Below are positions 12,101 through 26,800 of a stretch of 64,000 nucleotides of DNA, piece by piece. The stretch lies in contig NC_051439.1 of NCBI RefSeq assembly GCF_001649575.2, positions 9,770,826 through 9,834,825 of the forward strand, given 5' to 3'. The first letter of the stretch is position 1. The number at the start of each line of letters is the position of its first letter. The notes below the pieces were generated by a model. The model did no database searches, had not been told where the DNA came from, and was given only the letters and a program-made list of their open reading frames with translations. The DNA comes from Kryptolebias marmoratus (Eukaryota; Chordata; Actinopteri; Cyprinodontiformes; Rivulidae). Both the position numbers and the translations under genes were made by a program.

Positions 12101-15100
12101 TTCATTTTGGAGGATAATCTATAGAATCGGATTTGGATAAGTAGCTTGTGTTTATTTTCCCCGATGATATTTTAATGATTTTTTTTTTCTCCCCCCTCCC
12201 TTAACAAATCCTCACAAGCCAAAGTGGTCTAGTGGAGCTTGACCGAGCTTGACAGCCTTCCCTGGATTTTGATACGGGGGAGAGATGGAGAGGAAAAAGG
12301 GTGATGGAAAAAAAAAGGAGGTTGTGGTGGTGTCGGTGGGGTGGTGGGGGCTTTTCTCCCCTTTTCAGATGCTAATGAAAGGACGAATGGTTTTCCAGCT
12401 TTTAGCTTGCAAAGTGTGTCTCCCCTGCAGCATGCTCTGCTGCCTGGACATTGTGGGAGGACAAAACTCCAGGCCCTGGATCCAATAACGTGAAATTTCA
12501 GCAGAGAAGCAGCCATTGTGTACAGANNNNNNNNNNNNNNNNNNNNNNNNNNNNNNNNNNNNNNNNNNNNNNNNNNNNNNNNNNNNNNNNNNNNNNNNNN
12601 NNNNNNNNNNNNNNNNNNNNNNNNNNNNCCCCCCCCCCTCTCTCTCTCTCTCTTCTTGTGCTCCTTCTCTTCCTTCTCCTTCTGTCTTTCTTTCAGTTCC
12701 CCTCTACCCTCCATCCCAGCCCCCTCCTTACCTCTGCACTCCTCTCCACCACTCCCCTTTGGGGTGGAAAGCCCAAGGCTGAGACAGGAGCAAAGCATAA
12801 TTGCACGGTGGAGCCCAGTGAGCCATGGGCCAGAGCAGCAGACAAACGGTCACTTTGTCCACTTAGGAAATGGTTGTCCCAGGATCCCCCTTCTCCACCA
12901 CACACTGGAGCAACTGGCTGCCTGATCTGCACATGCTCCTATATTCCTCCTTCTCTTCTCTTCTGAAAATGTGTGTTTTCATTTGCAAGCAGGCTGAATT
13001 TAATTCACAGATATATCAAGATGGATATGATCATTCTCAGTCGATTGGTTTTTAGTCCAGTTCTCAAAGTTTTATGCAAGACTTGTTTGCATTTTATGTA
13101 TTATATACTTTTTTTTTAAACAAAATGTTTTTTGAGAATAGAAAATTTTCTACTGCCACCTCGTCCTCCACCTTGTTTCTGTCCTAACCCCCTCCCACTG
13201 TCTTTCTCTCCTGCTTTGGTCGGAAATGAAGTCAGTCATCCAGCAGAATAACTTTGAATAATTCGGAATCGGGGGCTCATCTCTTTCATCCCACCCGACC
13301 CCCCTCCTCCTTTTCAGCATGCCAAGGCCAGCTGATCTGCTTCCGCTCTCAATTGTGTGTCCAGTTGACTGTGGGCTCCCAGCGAGGGGTGTGGAGGCCA
13401 GCCTTTGTCTCCACCAACCCTCTGTAAACTTTGCATGTGGGATTTTTTTTTTTTTTTTTCCTCTGTTCAAGTTTCACTGAAATATCTTTTTGAAAAGGAA
13501 TGATTCTGAGGGGGGAAAAAGACAGAGAGCAAGTTTGAGTCCTGCAGTGGTTAAATGAAAGTTTACACCAGTTGCTGGTTTGATTTAAGTCAGTGTATTA
13601 CAGTTACAATTTTATTATTATTTTCTTTTATTTAAGTAGATGCATATATCTATAGTCCACTTAACTTCCTGTCAGGGCCAAGCCCCCACCCCGCGAGTGT
13701 CACGGTTGCTGGCATGTGTGTGATGGTTGGCCTGAAGGGTCAGGCCCTGGTCATTGTGCTCTGGTCATGGCTGAGCGACACCACCGCCTGCCTTCTGTTC
13801 ACCCCAGGGACCCCTGCCTGACTGACAGCCCCCTCTGCACCCAACACCTGCATTCTTTATTGGTGTCCATAGATGGGTGTTAGAGCAGCAGTGTATCCCA
13901 CTTGCACTGGTTGCTGCATTGCTCAGAAACTTTTTTTTTTCTTTTTTTTGGGTGTAACAGAAGTTCTCACAAGCTGTGTCTGTGACACTGGTGTCATAAG
14001 ATGTCACCAGAATGGGTGTTTCTGTTAAGTTGAAAAAGGGGAAGTTTGTCGTGGTCACATTGTTTTGTCAGGCCCCCATGACCAGTGACTTGCAAATAAG
14101 TCCTGTGCAGCTCATTGTAGAGAAAGAAAAAATAATTTGGTGCAAGTTTCTTCATCACAAACTCACGTTGCTGGGCATTTAAATATATACATTTTAACTC
14201 CCACTCTCCATTTCCTTTATACTTATATCTGTCAACAACATGCTTGCTTCCATTTTGACCAGCTTTATCAATACCTTGCAGTACAGCCACAGCATGACTG
14301 TTAAAAAAATCATCTTGAAGTTCTAATAGTTAAGTCAACAAAGTAAAAGTATTTTTAATTTTGTCCTCGTTTTCCAGTTAGACCGGCTTTGCTTCAACTT
14401 TAGACAGACTGGAGTGTACACAGCTCACGCAGTGTACACAGTATGTTGTAATGAACTGGCTTAAGACCACAAACTTTGCATTGATCTTAAGCGGTAATAA
14501 TAGCAGAACTTAGCGTAGTGATGTAAAACTTTCTAAAAATGTTTGCGCATATCTGTCATGCCAGGAGCTGCTGCTTGTGCTTGTTGTGCGCTGGCAGGTA
14601 TTGTACAAAATACTGTACGTTCCTTTGCTCTGAGCAGGAGAAGACGGCGTGAGAGTGATGAAAACAGTAAGGTTGGACAGGAAAGGAACGGGTTCTCACG
14701 CTTCAAAGCCTGGAGAAGCTAAGTGGAGCTTCAGATTCAATTTCACCCATTGCAGAAAAAAAACGTTTATAATATTTGCTGTTAAAACTAAATAGATTTG
14801 CATTAGTTGTTAGGCAAACGGATAGCTGTGCCTGAAAATGCTAAATCTTTTTAGCAAGGACAGCATTTTTGTAGCTTCAGGTTTTTATTTCTCTTGGTAG
14901 TCAATTTGTAGTAGTGTTGAATCGTTTTTATGAGGACTTTTTTTAAACGTAAAACAGGAAGTTTTGGCCCTGATCTAATATTTTCCCCTGTCAACAGGCT
15001 ACCTTGAGATTGTCCATTAAACAGCACATAGGTTCCCTCCTTTAAAGCAACTAAATAAAAGATTAAGGCAGTGATTTTTGCTATCATGATCATCATTAAT

Positions 15101-17719
15101 GCGTCATGATTCTAAATTAGGGGCGTCTCATTGCTGTTTCAACTTGTGGGATCGTCTCAATCAAGGTGTTTTCTGATTGGTTAGTGTGAGGGTCTGTAAC
15201 ACTGTAACATGTTCTCATAAAGCAGGAGATGATCACTCTTCTTGCTCCATTCGGTGTCTTTACATTCAACACTGTGGTTAATGTCGCTACAAAACAATTA
15301 GCATTTTGTCTTTAGTGCTTATTTCAGGGGATGGTTTTTAAACTACTCTTCTCCAGGTATACTAGAATTGCAATGCTGCACTTTGTAATAATGAATAATA
15401 AAGGGAAAAAGCATTCTAATCATTTTAATGTCCTTATAGTGTTTAGTTTCCAACTATTAGCTGTTGAAAAATGTAAATATTGGTTCATAATTTAGTACCC
15501 CCATATCTTATTTTAACTCTGATTAGTGTCAAGAATAAAAAAATAGATTAAAAAGCCTTATTGGACACATCCTTAACTATAAAAAACATCTAAAATGATT
15601 TAAAACAGGAATGTTTTGTCTAGGTCTTCTAACAAATCACAGATCATCTTTAGTGAACATTTAGTGTTATTGAAGGGATTTGCTTATTTAATTATTGTTA
15701 AAGAGTTTTACATTTTTTTACTTGCTCATCAATCCTTAGAGGAAACTTCCTGTCACCTTTTCCAAGGTGCCAAGTGCTTTCACGTGAAGAAAGAGCTTCA
15801 GATTTAATGCTGGCTGGCTTTTAGAGTAATTACTAACTGAGACCCAGGATATTGAAGTTTGGCGAAGGCGTGGAAGGCAGAAGACCAAAGGTCAGTCTTA
15901 TTGAGCAGGATAAGGAGAGGTATAAAGAGGAAAGCAGCAACCGTTCGACTTTACAGCTGCAGTGCATTTATTGTATTTATTGTGTTATTGTTCATGAAAT
16001 CACTCCCTTAGTCACCAGTGTTTGAGAAGACTTCCTTACAAACACCTCACATTCTGTAACATCACTTGAACTGGTTAAGCTGACTGAACATGGAGCAGCA
16101 TGTCCCAGATATCCGGTTGTCACAATGTGGTTCAGGTTGTTTTTTTTTTTTTGTAATCTCCCTGATCTTCCATGTCTTTAATACGTTACCAACCATTTGT
16201 GCAAAACACCGCTCTCAGCACGCCTTGACCTTTGTTGTTTCCGATGGCCCAATACACCGATACTTAATAATGATTGAAATTATTATGTGTAATAAATTGA
16301 TTTATTAACACATGTCAGTTTGTTTCCAGTGCAGCCACTGTTGGCAGAATTTTAGGCTTCATTCACACTGCAGGTCTTAATGCTCAAATCAGATTTTTTT
16401 TTGCTTGGTCATCCCATTTTAAATGCGCCCTCCATCAGGCTCTATTGTGAACAGTCTCCAGTTTCCGAAATGACCCTCATGCGCAGAAGAAGATATGACG
16501 TCACGCTCCGCATGCTGAGATTACAGAAGTAAATATGGACGCTGCGAGTGTTGGCATGTGTGGATTGATTTTGATGTTGCTGTCCAATCGGGGCAAACTG
16601 TACATCCAAATGGGTAAAGATAAAAGAAGACTGAGAGGAAAAAAGAGCACAAATGTTAACGACAACCTTTTTTGGGGGCTGAGGCTGCTGCCTCTGTGCA
16701 GAAGCATGCGTGGAGCCAAGACTGGTGGGACTTTCATCTGACATGACCAGTCACACTTTGAAAAACATCGGATTTGTATCTAATTCAGCACCACACACAG
16801 AAAAGACTTGGATCGGATGTGAAAAAAATTGTTTGTCACGTTCACACTACCATGACAAAATCCGATGTGTGTCCCATAGGCGCAAAAACATTTGAATTGG
16901 GTCGCGTTTGTCTTCAGTGTGAACGAAGCCTTAGCTATGGTTTTTTGTTCTTCATAGCGATTTGTTGTTTTTCCACTTTGAAGTCAGTTGATAAATGTGA
17001 AAGGGCACAGATATTTTATGAAGGCATGCTTGAATCAATTAATGACCAGAGTTATTCACTTTTTTTAGCTTGAATGGCGTGTTTGTTGGCTGACTGACGC
17101 GTCTCAGATTTATCCAGATTTGTGCCGTAAACGCGGACACGCTCTTTATAAGACACAGTTTGTTCCAGTTGTTTGTTCATAGCTAATATGTAACAGTACA
17201 CAGGCGAAGTGTAACATACCCAACTTTCTCGCGAAGGGTAACACGCCCAACATCTTTCTTTTATTATTAACTCATAAATAAAATGATGTTAGAACAGAAA
17301 CGGTGCCCATTTCCAGCCACTGTTTGGCAGACAATGACCTAAAACTATTTATTACTATTAAAACACACCATCCTGGTCTAATAACTTTATTCTTTGTGTT
17401 CTTTGTCAGCAAACTGCAACAATAGATAATTGCCCCTTTTTTTTGGCTTTTTAATCTCACGACACCTCCTAAATTTGTATTACTGTCAGCGGATAGATCA
17501 TATTATGTACACTTAAAGGTTGTCTTACAGGGTTTACCTTGTGATTGAAAGAAAAGGGAGTGATGTGAGCCAGAGCCCCTGTCACATGCTGTCCAGTTTA
17601 AAACGACCTGATTCAGCTGGAAAGTTGGAAATCAGAACTTGACCAGATGGTCAGTCACCCTCTGGCTTGATTAAACATACGCTGACAACTTCAGAGAGCT
17701 GTACGCCCGCTGTGTGATA

Positions 17720-17817
<98 letters not shown>

Positions 17818-20800
17818 NNNNNNNNNNNNNNNNNNNATATATGAAATACTGTACATATAAAAATAAAGATGCATATGCAGGCTTAATAATGTAATATTTT
17901 TATAATGCTGTTAATCTGTACTGTAAGTTATTTTAATTTTGCTGCTTTGATACAATTATTCCATTGTTGTAGTGCTGCCCTCAAATATGAATTATTGAAA
18001 GAATATCAATATAATCTGAAGTTAAATCTTATTGAGGTGCCCGTATTGTGCCGTTTTAGCCCCCTCACCCAGCCATATTCACATATTTTCCTCAATTTTT
18101 TCACAATAGATTCTTGTGTGTTGAGGCTTTTGTAAAAAGTACACAGTTGGGTAAATGTGATAAACATTTATTTATACTTTTTGTAGGCAACTAATTATTG
18201 TTTGTTCCTTCCTAAACATTTAGGCCAAATCTAATTGTTGGTATGAGTTCTTCAGGTTTCAACCCTTACAGCGTCCGAAATGTTAGCCAAGACTGTTGTA
18301 TAAAGGTCCTGTGAGGAATAATACAGTGGTTGTTGTGTCATTTGTTACCTAACAGGATTGCTTTCCCTTCATCCTTCCCCCGTTGTCAACCTTCCTTTTT
18401 TCCAGTGACAGTTATGCGCGTGTGAGAGCAGTGGTCATGACCCGGGATGACTCCAGTGGTGGGTGGCTGCCCTTGGCAGGTGGAGGCCTTAGCTGTGTCA
18501 CCGTCTATAAGGTCAGCCGGGCAGAGGACAGCAGCAGCATCCACAGCGGAGGCAGCGCAGGAAGTGGCAGCAACCTCAGCCCCGGTAGCCCCAGTCCGAG
18601 CCCCAGTCCTAGTCCCAGTCCCACCGCTGTGGAGTTCCACATCAAGGGCGAAAGACTCAAAGACAAAATGGTAAGAGAACCTAAAGCCCCTTAACTGTAT
18701 ATGACCTGTCATACAGTCATTTTAATGATACACACGTCACAAGATGGTTCATGTGTTTACTCCCTGTTTAGACGTTCCTTTTAATGCACATTAATTTGCA
18801 CAAACAGGAAATGGTTTGTTCTCTTGAAGAGTCACTATGACCCCCACTTTCCCAGACTCCCCTCTGGTCCTTGTTTTACTCACACTTACTGACACACACA
18901 GGAAGTGGAGGTTTTGGTTTTTTGTTTTTTTTTCTTTCGGCTTTCATTCATAACCCAGGTATCTGAAAATAGGAGCAAACTGCGTGAGGCTGTGATGCAT
19001 GCTGACGTCATCAGGGAGAAGGGCAGATTACTCAGGAAGAGAAGGGGGATGAGGGAAACACAAAGAGCACGGAAGGGATCCAAAGGATTGAATACGGGCT
19101 GAAAATCTACACTCGCTATGTGTTTTAACCTGAAAACTACATGTTTATTGTCAACAATCAAAGCAAAACGTACAAAGAAACGTAAAGGCTTTATTACATT
19201 TGCGATTTGAAGTTATTGCTGTAAAGCCGTGAACTTTTTGTCACACGATCACTTTGCGTTTTAGATTCAAGACAGATTGAAAAGATTTGCTTTGATAATC
19301 TTATGTCTGTGGTATTGAGGGTGTAAATCTTTTTGCGTGTGAACTGTTGCATGCCAGAAGGCGAAGAAGGCCACCATGATGCACAGATTCTGGTGATTCC
19401 AGACAATCTGACCTTGGAGACTTGTTACAGAGGCGTCTGAGTCAAGTTTTCTTCTTCTTTTTTTTTTTTTTTTTAATCTTCTTAGACGGAACTCATTTTA
19501 TGTGTTTTGTGTCCACGATGCATTCGTGTTTTGTGCGTTGCCACCCAAGCATGTTTGTGTGGCACACGGGGCGGGGGAAGGGATGTGACGAGAATGTTGT
19601 TGTTCAGACACGGCAAAGACATGGTTCAGAGACCCCGGCAACCGTTATGGGATGTGGTGAAACACCCCCCTATCACCGCCAGAGTCCCCAGCCACCACAA
19701 CAAACACCCAGCCATATGTAGGTCTGTCAGGATGCCACCCAGTGCCAGGGTGTTGGCGTCGACCACAGTGCTACCGACTGTCTGAGGGCATCAGGGGAAC
19801 AGGCAGGGTGATGATTTCAAGAAAGCAGCAACTACAAACAAAACCACATTAAAATACTACCCTTTGTCTGAAACTAAAACACACAGTCATATCAATCTTG
19901 TCGCCACAGTAATTTTTTTTTTTAAACGGTAACGTCAGTGTTTTGATCTAAGAGGTAAACAAAAGGCTATCATTATGTTGTATTATTTAAAAAAATTAAA
20001 AAAAAAACAGACCAGACAGAACATTTTTTATGTTTAAAAGCCTGTTCGGTTTGTTGAAAACATAGAAAAGGAACACAGTGTACCATATTTCAGCCATGTA
20101 CACTTTTTTTGTCTTTAAAAACAGTATAATTTCAATTATTTTTTTGTCCAGCTGAAAATGGACAGAATACAAAAAAAGAAAAAAAACTAATCCTGCCGTT
20201 CATGACAGAAGAAGACGACATAGAAATCCAGAGACTTCAAAGGCAGAATTTCGTTGGTCAGAGAAATCAGGTGATCGTGATGCATATAGGAGCAAAATTC
20301 AGAAAAAGAGTACTTTGTATTCACCGAGCAGGAAATGGAGGTGGAGCCAAAAAAGATGGGAGACAGAAGAAAAGAGGTGGAGGGGTTTTGTCTATAAGCG
20401 CAGTGATGCGGCGCAGAGTGTGCTGGTGATGACTCAGCTGGCTCTCCATATAGCCACCAATCACTCTCCTACTCGCTCCCTCCCTCCTTCCAGTCTCCCT
20501 TTCTCTCACTGGTTCTTCGGCCGATGATAACTTACCATACCGGCTCCCGGATTATGACAAATCTCTGGCTAATCTCCCTGCCTCTCCACCTCCCTTTCCT
20601 TTCATTAGCAGTCGTTGAGTCCCTCTGGTTGATATAGCTGTGAATGTGTTGTTGCCAAGGCTCACTCTGAGTAGCTTTACCTTGCAGCACAGGTCTATTT
20701 CTTACAATGGATCACTACAGTTGTGTGTTTTAAAAATGTCCTTAAGTATCTCTCAGGCATTTCTGTAAGTAAAGCCATCTTATAGACAATGCAGTATAGT

Positions 20801-23800
20801 GTTTGGTTTATTTATTTATTTTACACAATGTCCTCTCATTTCTCCCTACATGTCTCACATTCAGAATGCCTTTTGTCTTTCTCCTTTAACATTTCCTGCC
20901 TATGTTTTCTTTCTGTCGTCTTTTTTGGAAAAGTGACTCCTCCTCCTCCTCTTTTCTTTGAGCACATTGTGGAATGCGGTGTTAAGTGTCGTCCTGCCAT
21001 GCAACTGTGATACTACTTCCTCTGTCAGGCCTTGCTGCACGCTCACCTTACCTGCTCTGGCTCCATTCAGTCTCGCCTTCCCAGTCACCCCCAGAGGCGC
21101 TGCGGACCCCTCCCTCCCTCCCGCCTCGTCTTTGCCACCCCATCCTCTCACATCCATCCCTCTCGTCTTCCCTTCCTTTATGCTCTAGCTTTGGGGGAAA
21201 CTCGCGAGCGTAACCCTTGCCCCTTTGTTTCTTCCTTAAGGCAGGTATGCAGTGGTGAGATGAGGACGGTTGTTGTAGGTTACAGCACATTTAGACCGAG
21301 GCTTCAAGGCAGCTTACGAAAACATATTGAAATCTAGACCCGTGTGATGGAGCCCGTATATATCAAAAAATAATTATTATTGTATAAGTTTAGGAGTCAG
21401 TCCAATTTAAGATGGCCACCACAGTCAACTAGCATAAGAAAACACAAAAATGGGTATAACTCAGCCAATTTTAGATATACTGAGATCAAATATTGTCAGC
21501 CCCAACACATACTTTCAAGCACAATTGTTGGCGTCAACCCTGTTTGTCTTTTAGCAAAATATCTTATAAACCATTGGACATATCTCAATATTGCATAGGA
21601 TTGTGTGTAATGTTATTTTAAAGTTTGAGCAAAACTCCATCCCTCCTCCTCAAAAGATGTTCTTCGTTTCAAACGCTGGCTTAACAGTTGGCGGGCGATA
21701 TGCACTTCTTCAAGGAGCACTAGGCCTGGAGTTTGTGGCTGTGATTCTCCAAATATGAGTCTTGAAACGTAAAGATGAATAAGTGTTTTTTGTTTTAATT
21801 TATTTTAATCACACCAGCTCCCGTGCTTCCGCAGTCTCTCACACCGGATCACCGTGAGCGCGCTCTCACACTCACATCCTGTTAAGCCACCTCTCGTGCA
21901 TGTCAGAGAAAACCTCACAGACTTTAATGGCCGTGTCTCATTTCATTTAATCTGCCCAGAGGAAGGCCGGGAGGCGGCCCAGTAGCCCTGATTAATAATA
22001 GGTTTTAGAAGCAAAGCCTGTCTTCATCCTGCTCCTGGGCTTCCTGGCTTTAAAAATGTCCCTACACACCCGCAACCTCCTGCCACCACTGCTCTCCGGC
22101 TTCAAAATACTCCATATCGAGAACCCCACCATTGAGAATATGTTTTACCAATTTTTCTAAAATTAACAGGAAATTATCAGATTTGTGGTAAGTATTTCTT
22201 TTTCGAAATCCTGGATTTGCATATGTAATCCCTGATGTAAAAATAAAATCTTTCCCCCCCTTTCTTTGTTCTTTTTTTTTTGACACGTTACGTTGGAACA
22301 GATGTGACAAATTCAAACAGATCAGGAAGTCAGACGAAGGAGCAAATTCATGTTTAAATATAAGCCAAACAGTTCAGCCTTTCTGATCCGACACCATGTT
22401 GACTCTTAAACCGCGTGTGTCCTCAGGTGGTACTGGAGTGCGTTCTGTCGAGAGACCTAGTGTACAATAAGGTCAACCCCATCTTCCACCACTGGAGAAT
22501 CAACGACAAGAAGTTCGGCTTGACGTTCCAGAGCCCTGCTGACGCCCGAGCCTTTGACAGGGGCATACGCCGTGCCATCGAGGACATTAAGCAAGGTATG
22601 GGCGTGTTACTATAGTGTCTGCGTGTGTTTTTTTTAAAGCAGGTCAAACCAGACAAGTCAGTTAGAACTGTGCAAAATGTACTTTAAGTTAAAAATGCAT
22701 TCACCACTTTTATTGGCAGTTATTCATCGCATCATGTCAAATAAGTTGACTGACTGTCTATGAATGCACCACCGATGTTGGTTTTTTTGTTTTTGTCGTT
22801 TTTAGTTTGTTTCTGCTTATTTATCTTTGTCTTGTGATCGCTGAACCGGCCTCCGCCGTGGAAGAAAAGCAAAGCTTTGATCAGTTTTGATGACTCCGTC
22901 GCTGCTACTTGCTCACTGAACCCAATCGTGACCCCTCTTGCGATATCTTATCAGTCCCAGCTGCTCAGATAATCTCAACACTTCCTGTAGAGACTGGTTG
23001 TTCAACACTTTGCCCGGAGAGTGCATGATACAAGACAATAGAGGATAGGAAAGGAGAGGGCGGGGGCGGGGGGGACAAAATGTGAAACCCAGAATGGGTA
23101 AAAAACCTGAGATAGGGGCTGAACTCTGGTCAGGTAAAACCTCTCCAGTTTGAGATTTTCTCTTTTTTTAGTAGTTCAAAGTAGCTACATTTAGAAACTG
23201 GCTAAACTGGTTTTAAAAAAGAAAGGATTGGTCTGACAGTATAGGATGTGGCTTTTATGTGTCTTTAAAAGCTTAACAAAATTTTCCTGTTGCATGGAGT
23301 GAAGTTGGCAGCTTTGGGTCCCGATAAGCAATATTTTTCTCTACAGAGCCAGAGGTTGCAAAGTCATCCAATTAGTCGGAAGACTTGCTAACTCAGCACT
23401 CTGCCACCCAGCTCCACGTTACACAAGACGTGAGCTGGCTAGCCGGGAGACCATAATCTTTCTTTGCTTTGTAGACCTGAGCACCATGGGAGCATAAAGG
23501 AGGTACAGCAGAGCATATCATAAAGGCTTATCACAGCTGGGCATCCGTTTCTTCTTGCCCACAAATGCTTATCAGAGATTTGAACCTTAGGGCTCAAGTC
23601 CAGGCGGTGTCTAGGTAAGATGAATTCCCTGAAAAACAGTCTTGGAAAACCGCGTTCCCTGTGAACCAAACACGAAGCGGGAACAAAGAATAAAGTTTTA
23701 TAATGACACTTTTTGGGACAGCCCTGTAGTGTAGCTAGTTTCGTTTTCATGCCAGTAAGATTAATCTGCGCATGGCATAATGTTCAAATAAAAACCTAAG

Positions 23801-26800
23801 TGTCTAGTAGTGCGATAATCCACATCCTAATGACCGCCCAGAAACACTAAACTGTTTTAATCTGCTTATTTAAAAAAAAAACTTCCAAATCTCCCTTTGT
23901 GCATGTCAGCAACAGGAGGTGATGGTAGGTTTTGACTCCCCAGCATCTGAGCTTCTCTTTTCCCCTCCCATCCTCGCCTTTGTCGGTTTGCCTCCCTCGC
24001 TCAGCCCCCCCCCTGTATTCTGTCAGTGTTGTGTAATGCCTCTCCTCGGCGCAGGCGGGCGAGTTCGTCTGTATTCCTGTGGCATCGTTATGCTTCTGGG
24101 CTGCTGCGTGAGTGTGTGTGTGTGGGAGAAGAGGCAGCGCGAGAGAGAATATGTTTTTTTTTTTGCACCGCGCACGTGTGCGTATTGGTCTTGCAGTCTC
24201 CTGTTGCCGTGGCAACGGCGGGCACACGGCTCAGGCAGCTTTTGCGGCCTCGCGCTGCCAGAGTCGTGCTGCGGGAGGCCTCTTTCTCGCGGGGCTGGAG
24301 GGAAAGCATTGATGCTCCCCGTTCTTTCGCTGCACGATTCAGAGATGGACGGACAGACGGACAGACTGCGTCCAACACTAGCCCAGTGAAACCTCCTCTC
24401 CACACTGGGACAGATTGTTGTGTTCTCCTTCTGAATACAGACAAGGAGACTGACACTGTGCTTTAACAGAGGCCTCTAATTAAATGAGTTTAATTAAATC
24501 AACTAAAGTTAAAAAGTTTCTCTTGGAGCCTTTCCCCTCTGTTCTATTGGAAGCAGTTCAGTCCGTGTTCATCTCAACATTAACCCAGTCATATATTCTT
24601 TTTGAAGACATACTGTCCAGTCTTGCAACCCATAAGAAGTAAGTTAGTCTGTTTTTGTGTGCAGACTCAGGCCTCTGCTGGTGCTTTCTTTTTTTAAATT
24701 TAGCTGTGTATGGATCAGCAAAGGGTTTGCAAACTTTAAAGTTCAGGTATAAATATTAAAAAAACAAAACTGCAATCAGGTCATGTCACTGTCGTACAGA
24801 CATGCAAGCATAGAGGCTGTGGAAAGGTGTAGACGTAGTTGCATTTCAACAATCAGTACATTATTTCTTCTCCCGAGGACTACTTAATGTCTACTTCAAG
24901 CTCTGCCATTGTTATGGTGCTTTCACTGGCAGCCGGGAGCTTCAGGTTTTTGATTTCTGACACAGAGGGAAAAACAACTAGACGGGAAGTCAGATTTCCT
25001 AGTCGATAACTCAAGATAAAGTTTTCCCAAAAGTCAGCTTACTCAATAAACAAGAGCTCTGTTGTTTCTCAAAATGTGGACCTAATTTTTAACTTCCAAG
25101 GTAGATTGAACGTAGAATAAATTGGCAGGGAACTGGGGAACGATCAGGTTCCAAGCAGTAAGCACTAATAGTCTACATAAAGGACAAAACGGGAACTATT
25201 TCTATTCTAACAAAAAAAAACAACTTTGCTTAGAAGTAAACAGTTCAGCACATGGTATCTTAACTGAGGTTGGGGTTATATTATTCTAGCTGTGTGCATA
25301 TTAGATCAACGTCTGTGTGTCCCACGAACACAAAGCAACTTTCATTTCCCCATGAGGCAACATGCAAAGGAAAGCAGGAAGCCTCGACCCATTCTGGCCC
25401 AACACTAATCAGAGAGGAAAAACTCCAGCATCCTCGGCAGGGGAGCTCTCATCCATCTGCAGTGAAATGATTTTAGTGCTTTACATTGGTGGACGAACGT
25501 AGAGAATAATTTTCACTCTTGTCTTTTTATTTTCCAGGGTGTCGCCCGTTCGGCGATGGAGATGCCCCCGAGGATGGACTGCCGGTGAGTTGAAGGTTTC
25601 TGGATGTTTGTGTTTGTAAACCAGGATGTGCCCGTTTTGATGGCTTTGAGGATTAAGATGCTTTCTAACCTGCAAAAATGAACTTAATGTGCCACCAAAT
25701 ACACCCTCCAAGTCAGGATTTGTGGCATTCCTTTGCATTTCAAACAGGAACAGGTAATTGTGGTACTTTGGTTCATGTAGGAAAATAATAAGTTGTTCTA
25801 AATGCTGTTCTATATATAGTATGTAGTTCATTCCAACACACCTATGTTTGTTAGTTCAAGATACCTGATGTATTAGTCACCTGTTCCACTTACCATTGTA
25901 AAGCAGGTAAAAAGATGGATTTGCAGAGTGAAGAGTGCTTCTTGAATTGCATTTTCATGACAAGAAATGTTACCCAGTGTGACCACTCTGTCATCAGTGC
26001 TACGTTTCGTTTGGACAAATACGGATACCAAAAATCCCATTATTTGTATTCATTGTGTGGTATGTATAAAGGGATGTCTGAGTCTGTGCAATAAAGCTGG
26101 ATTTACAAGCAAACGACTCAAATAGGAACCTAAAAACTATTTATTGCACTGTTGTTGTACCAGACTAGCTTTGGTGATTTAAAAAAAAATAAAATAAATA
26201 TTTAAGATTACTCAGACTTTAGGTGTCTTTAAGGGTTTATTTTGACATTGTACAGTGCCTCCCATGAGATTAGTTTTAGCTGTAAGTGTATTGTATAGTG
26301 GCTGGAGACTCGTCATCAGCTCTGCCGTGCCTGGTGTCTGACACCCTTCTTAATATGGAGCAAAAAAAAAAAAATGGTGCAGGAGGGAAAGCTGCGTTCC
26401 TGTTCTTTGGGTAAAGCTCCTCTTTAAGGAATCAACCCGAACATACAGGAAATTCACTGTTGCTAGGCAGCGGGGGTGGGGGGGTGCATCTCAAGAGTGG
26501 TTAAGGGTGTGTGTATGTGTGTGTGTGTGTGAGGTAGTGGTGGTGGTGGTGGGGGAGTGGTGTTCACGGGGTTCAGTGAGCTACTGAGGGTGTCACCATG
26601 GTGATCTGGCATCTGAATGTTGCGTTCGAAGGCCTGGGCTCCAGAGAAAGAGAAGTGAACCAGAGCCAAGTGTTGCAACCCGAGAACCAGCAAATGCCAC
26701 CGCCGAATAAGGTGCAACATCGGCCGTTTCTGCGACGCGGCGCCACGCATTGTTCTGACAAATTGGGTTTACGTTAACGCCGAAATCGCGACCCTAAGTT

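Larger units (their letters stand above)
6186..18405 (+). other. spred1: spred1 intron 1 (12.2 kb)
   Basis: The intron starts with GTGAGT and ends with a pyrimidine tract and CCAG. I see no coding exon in it. It contains an assembly gap at 12527-12628 beside C and CT runs, a 576-bp Harbinger-like MITE at 16355-16930, and a long (AT)n with a second gap around 17724-17842. Some stretches (for example 11690-11830 and 13140-13440) are less repetitive and could be conserved regulatory DNA. That is only an impression without an alignment. Confidence 0.7.
18671..22426 (+). other. spred1: spred1 intron 2
   Basis: The donor is GTAAGA and the acceptor CCTCAG. It contains no recognisable exon. It holds a full palindromic cAMP-response-type motif TGACGTCA at 19003-19010, several A/T homopolymers, and an inverted copy of a dispersed repeat at about 21390-21600. 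Confidence 0.65.

Noticed and set aside
12229..12966. Open frames of 135-189 aa near 12.5 kb
   Set aside because: They run through 102 N and CT/poly-C repeats, so their length is an artefact.
23439..23750. Minus-strand 103-aa frame in spred1 intron 3
   Set aside because: No recognisable family or splice context. It may be a repeat fragment but no second copy was seen in the window.
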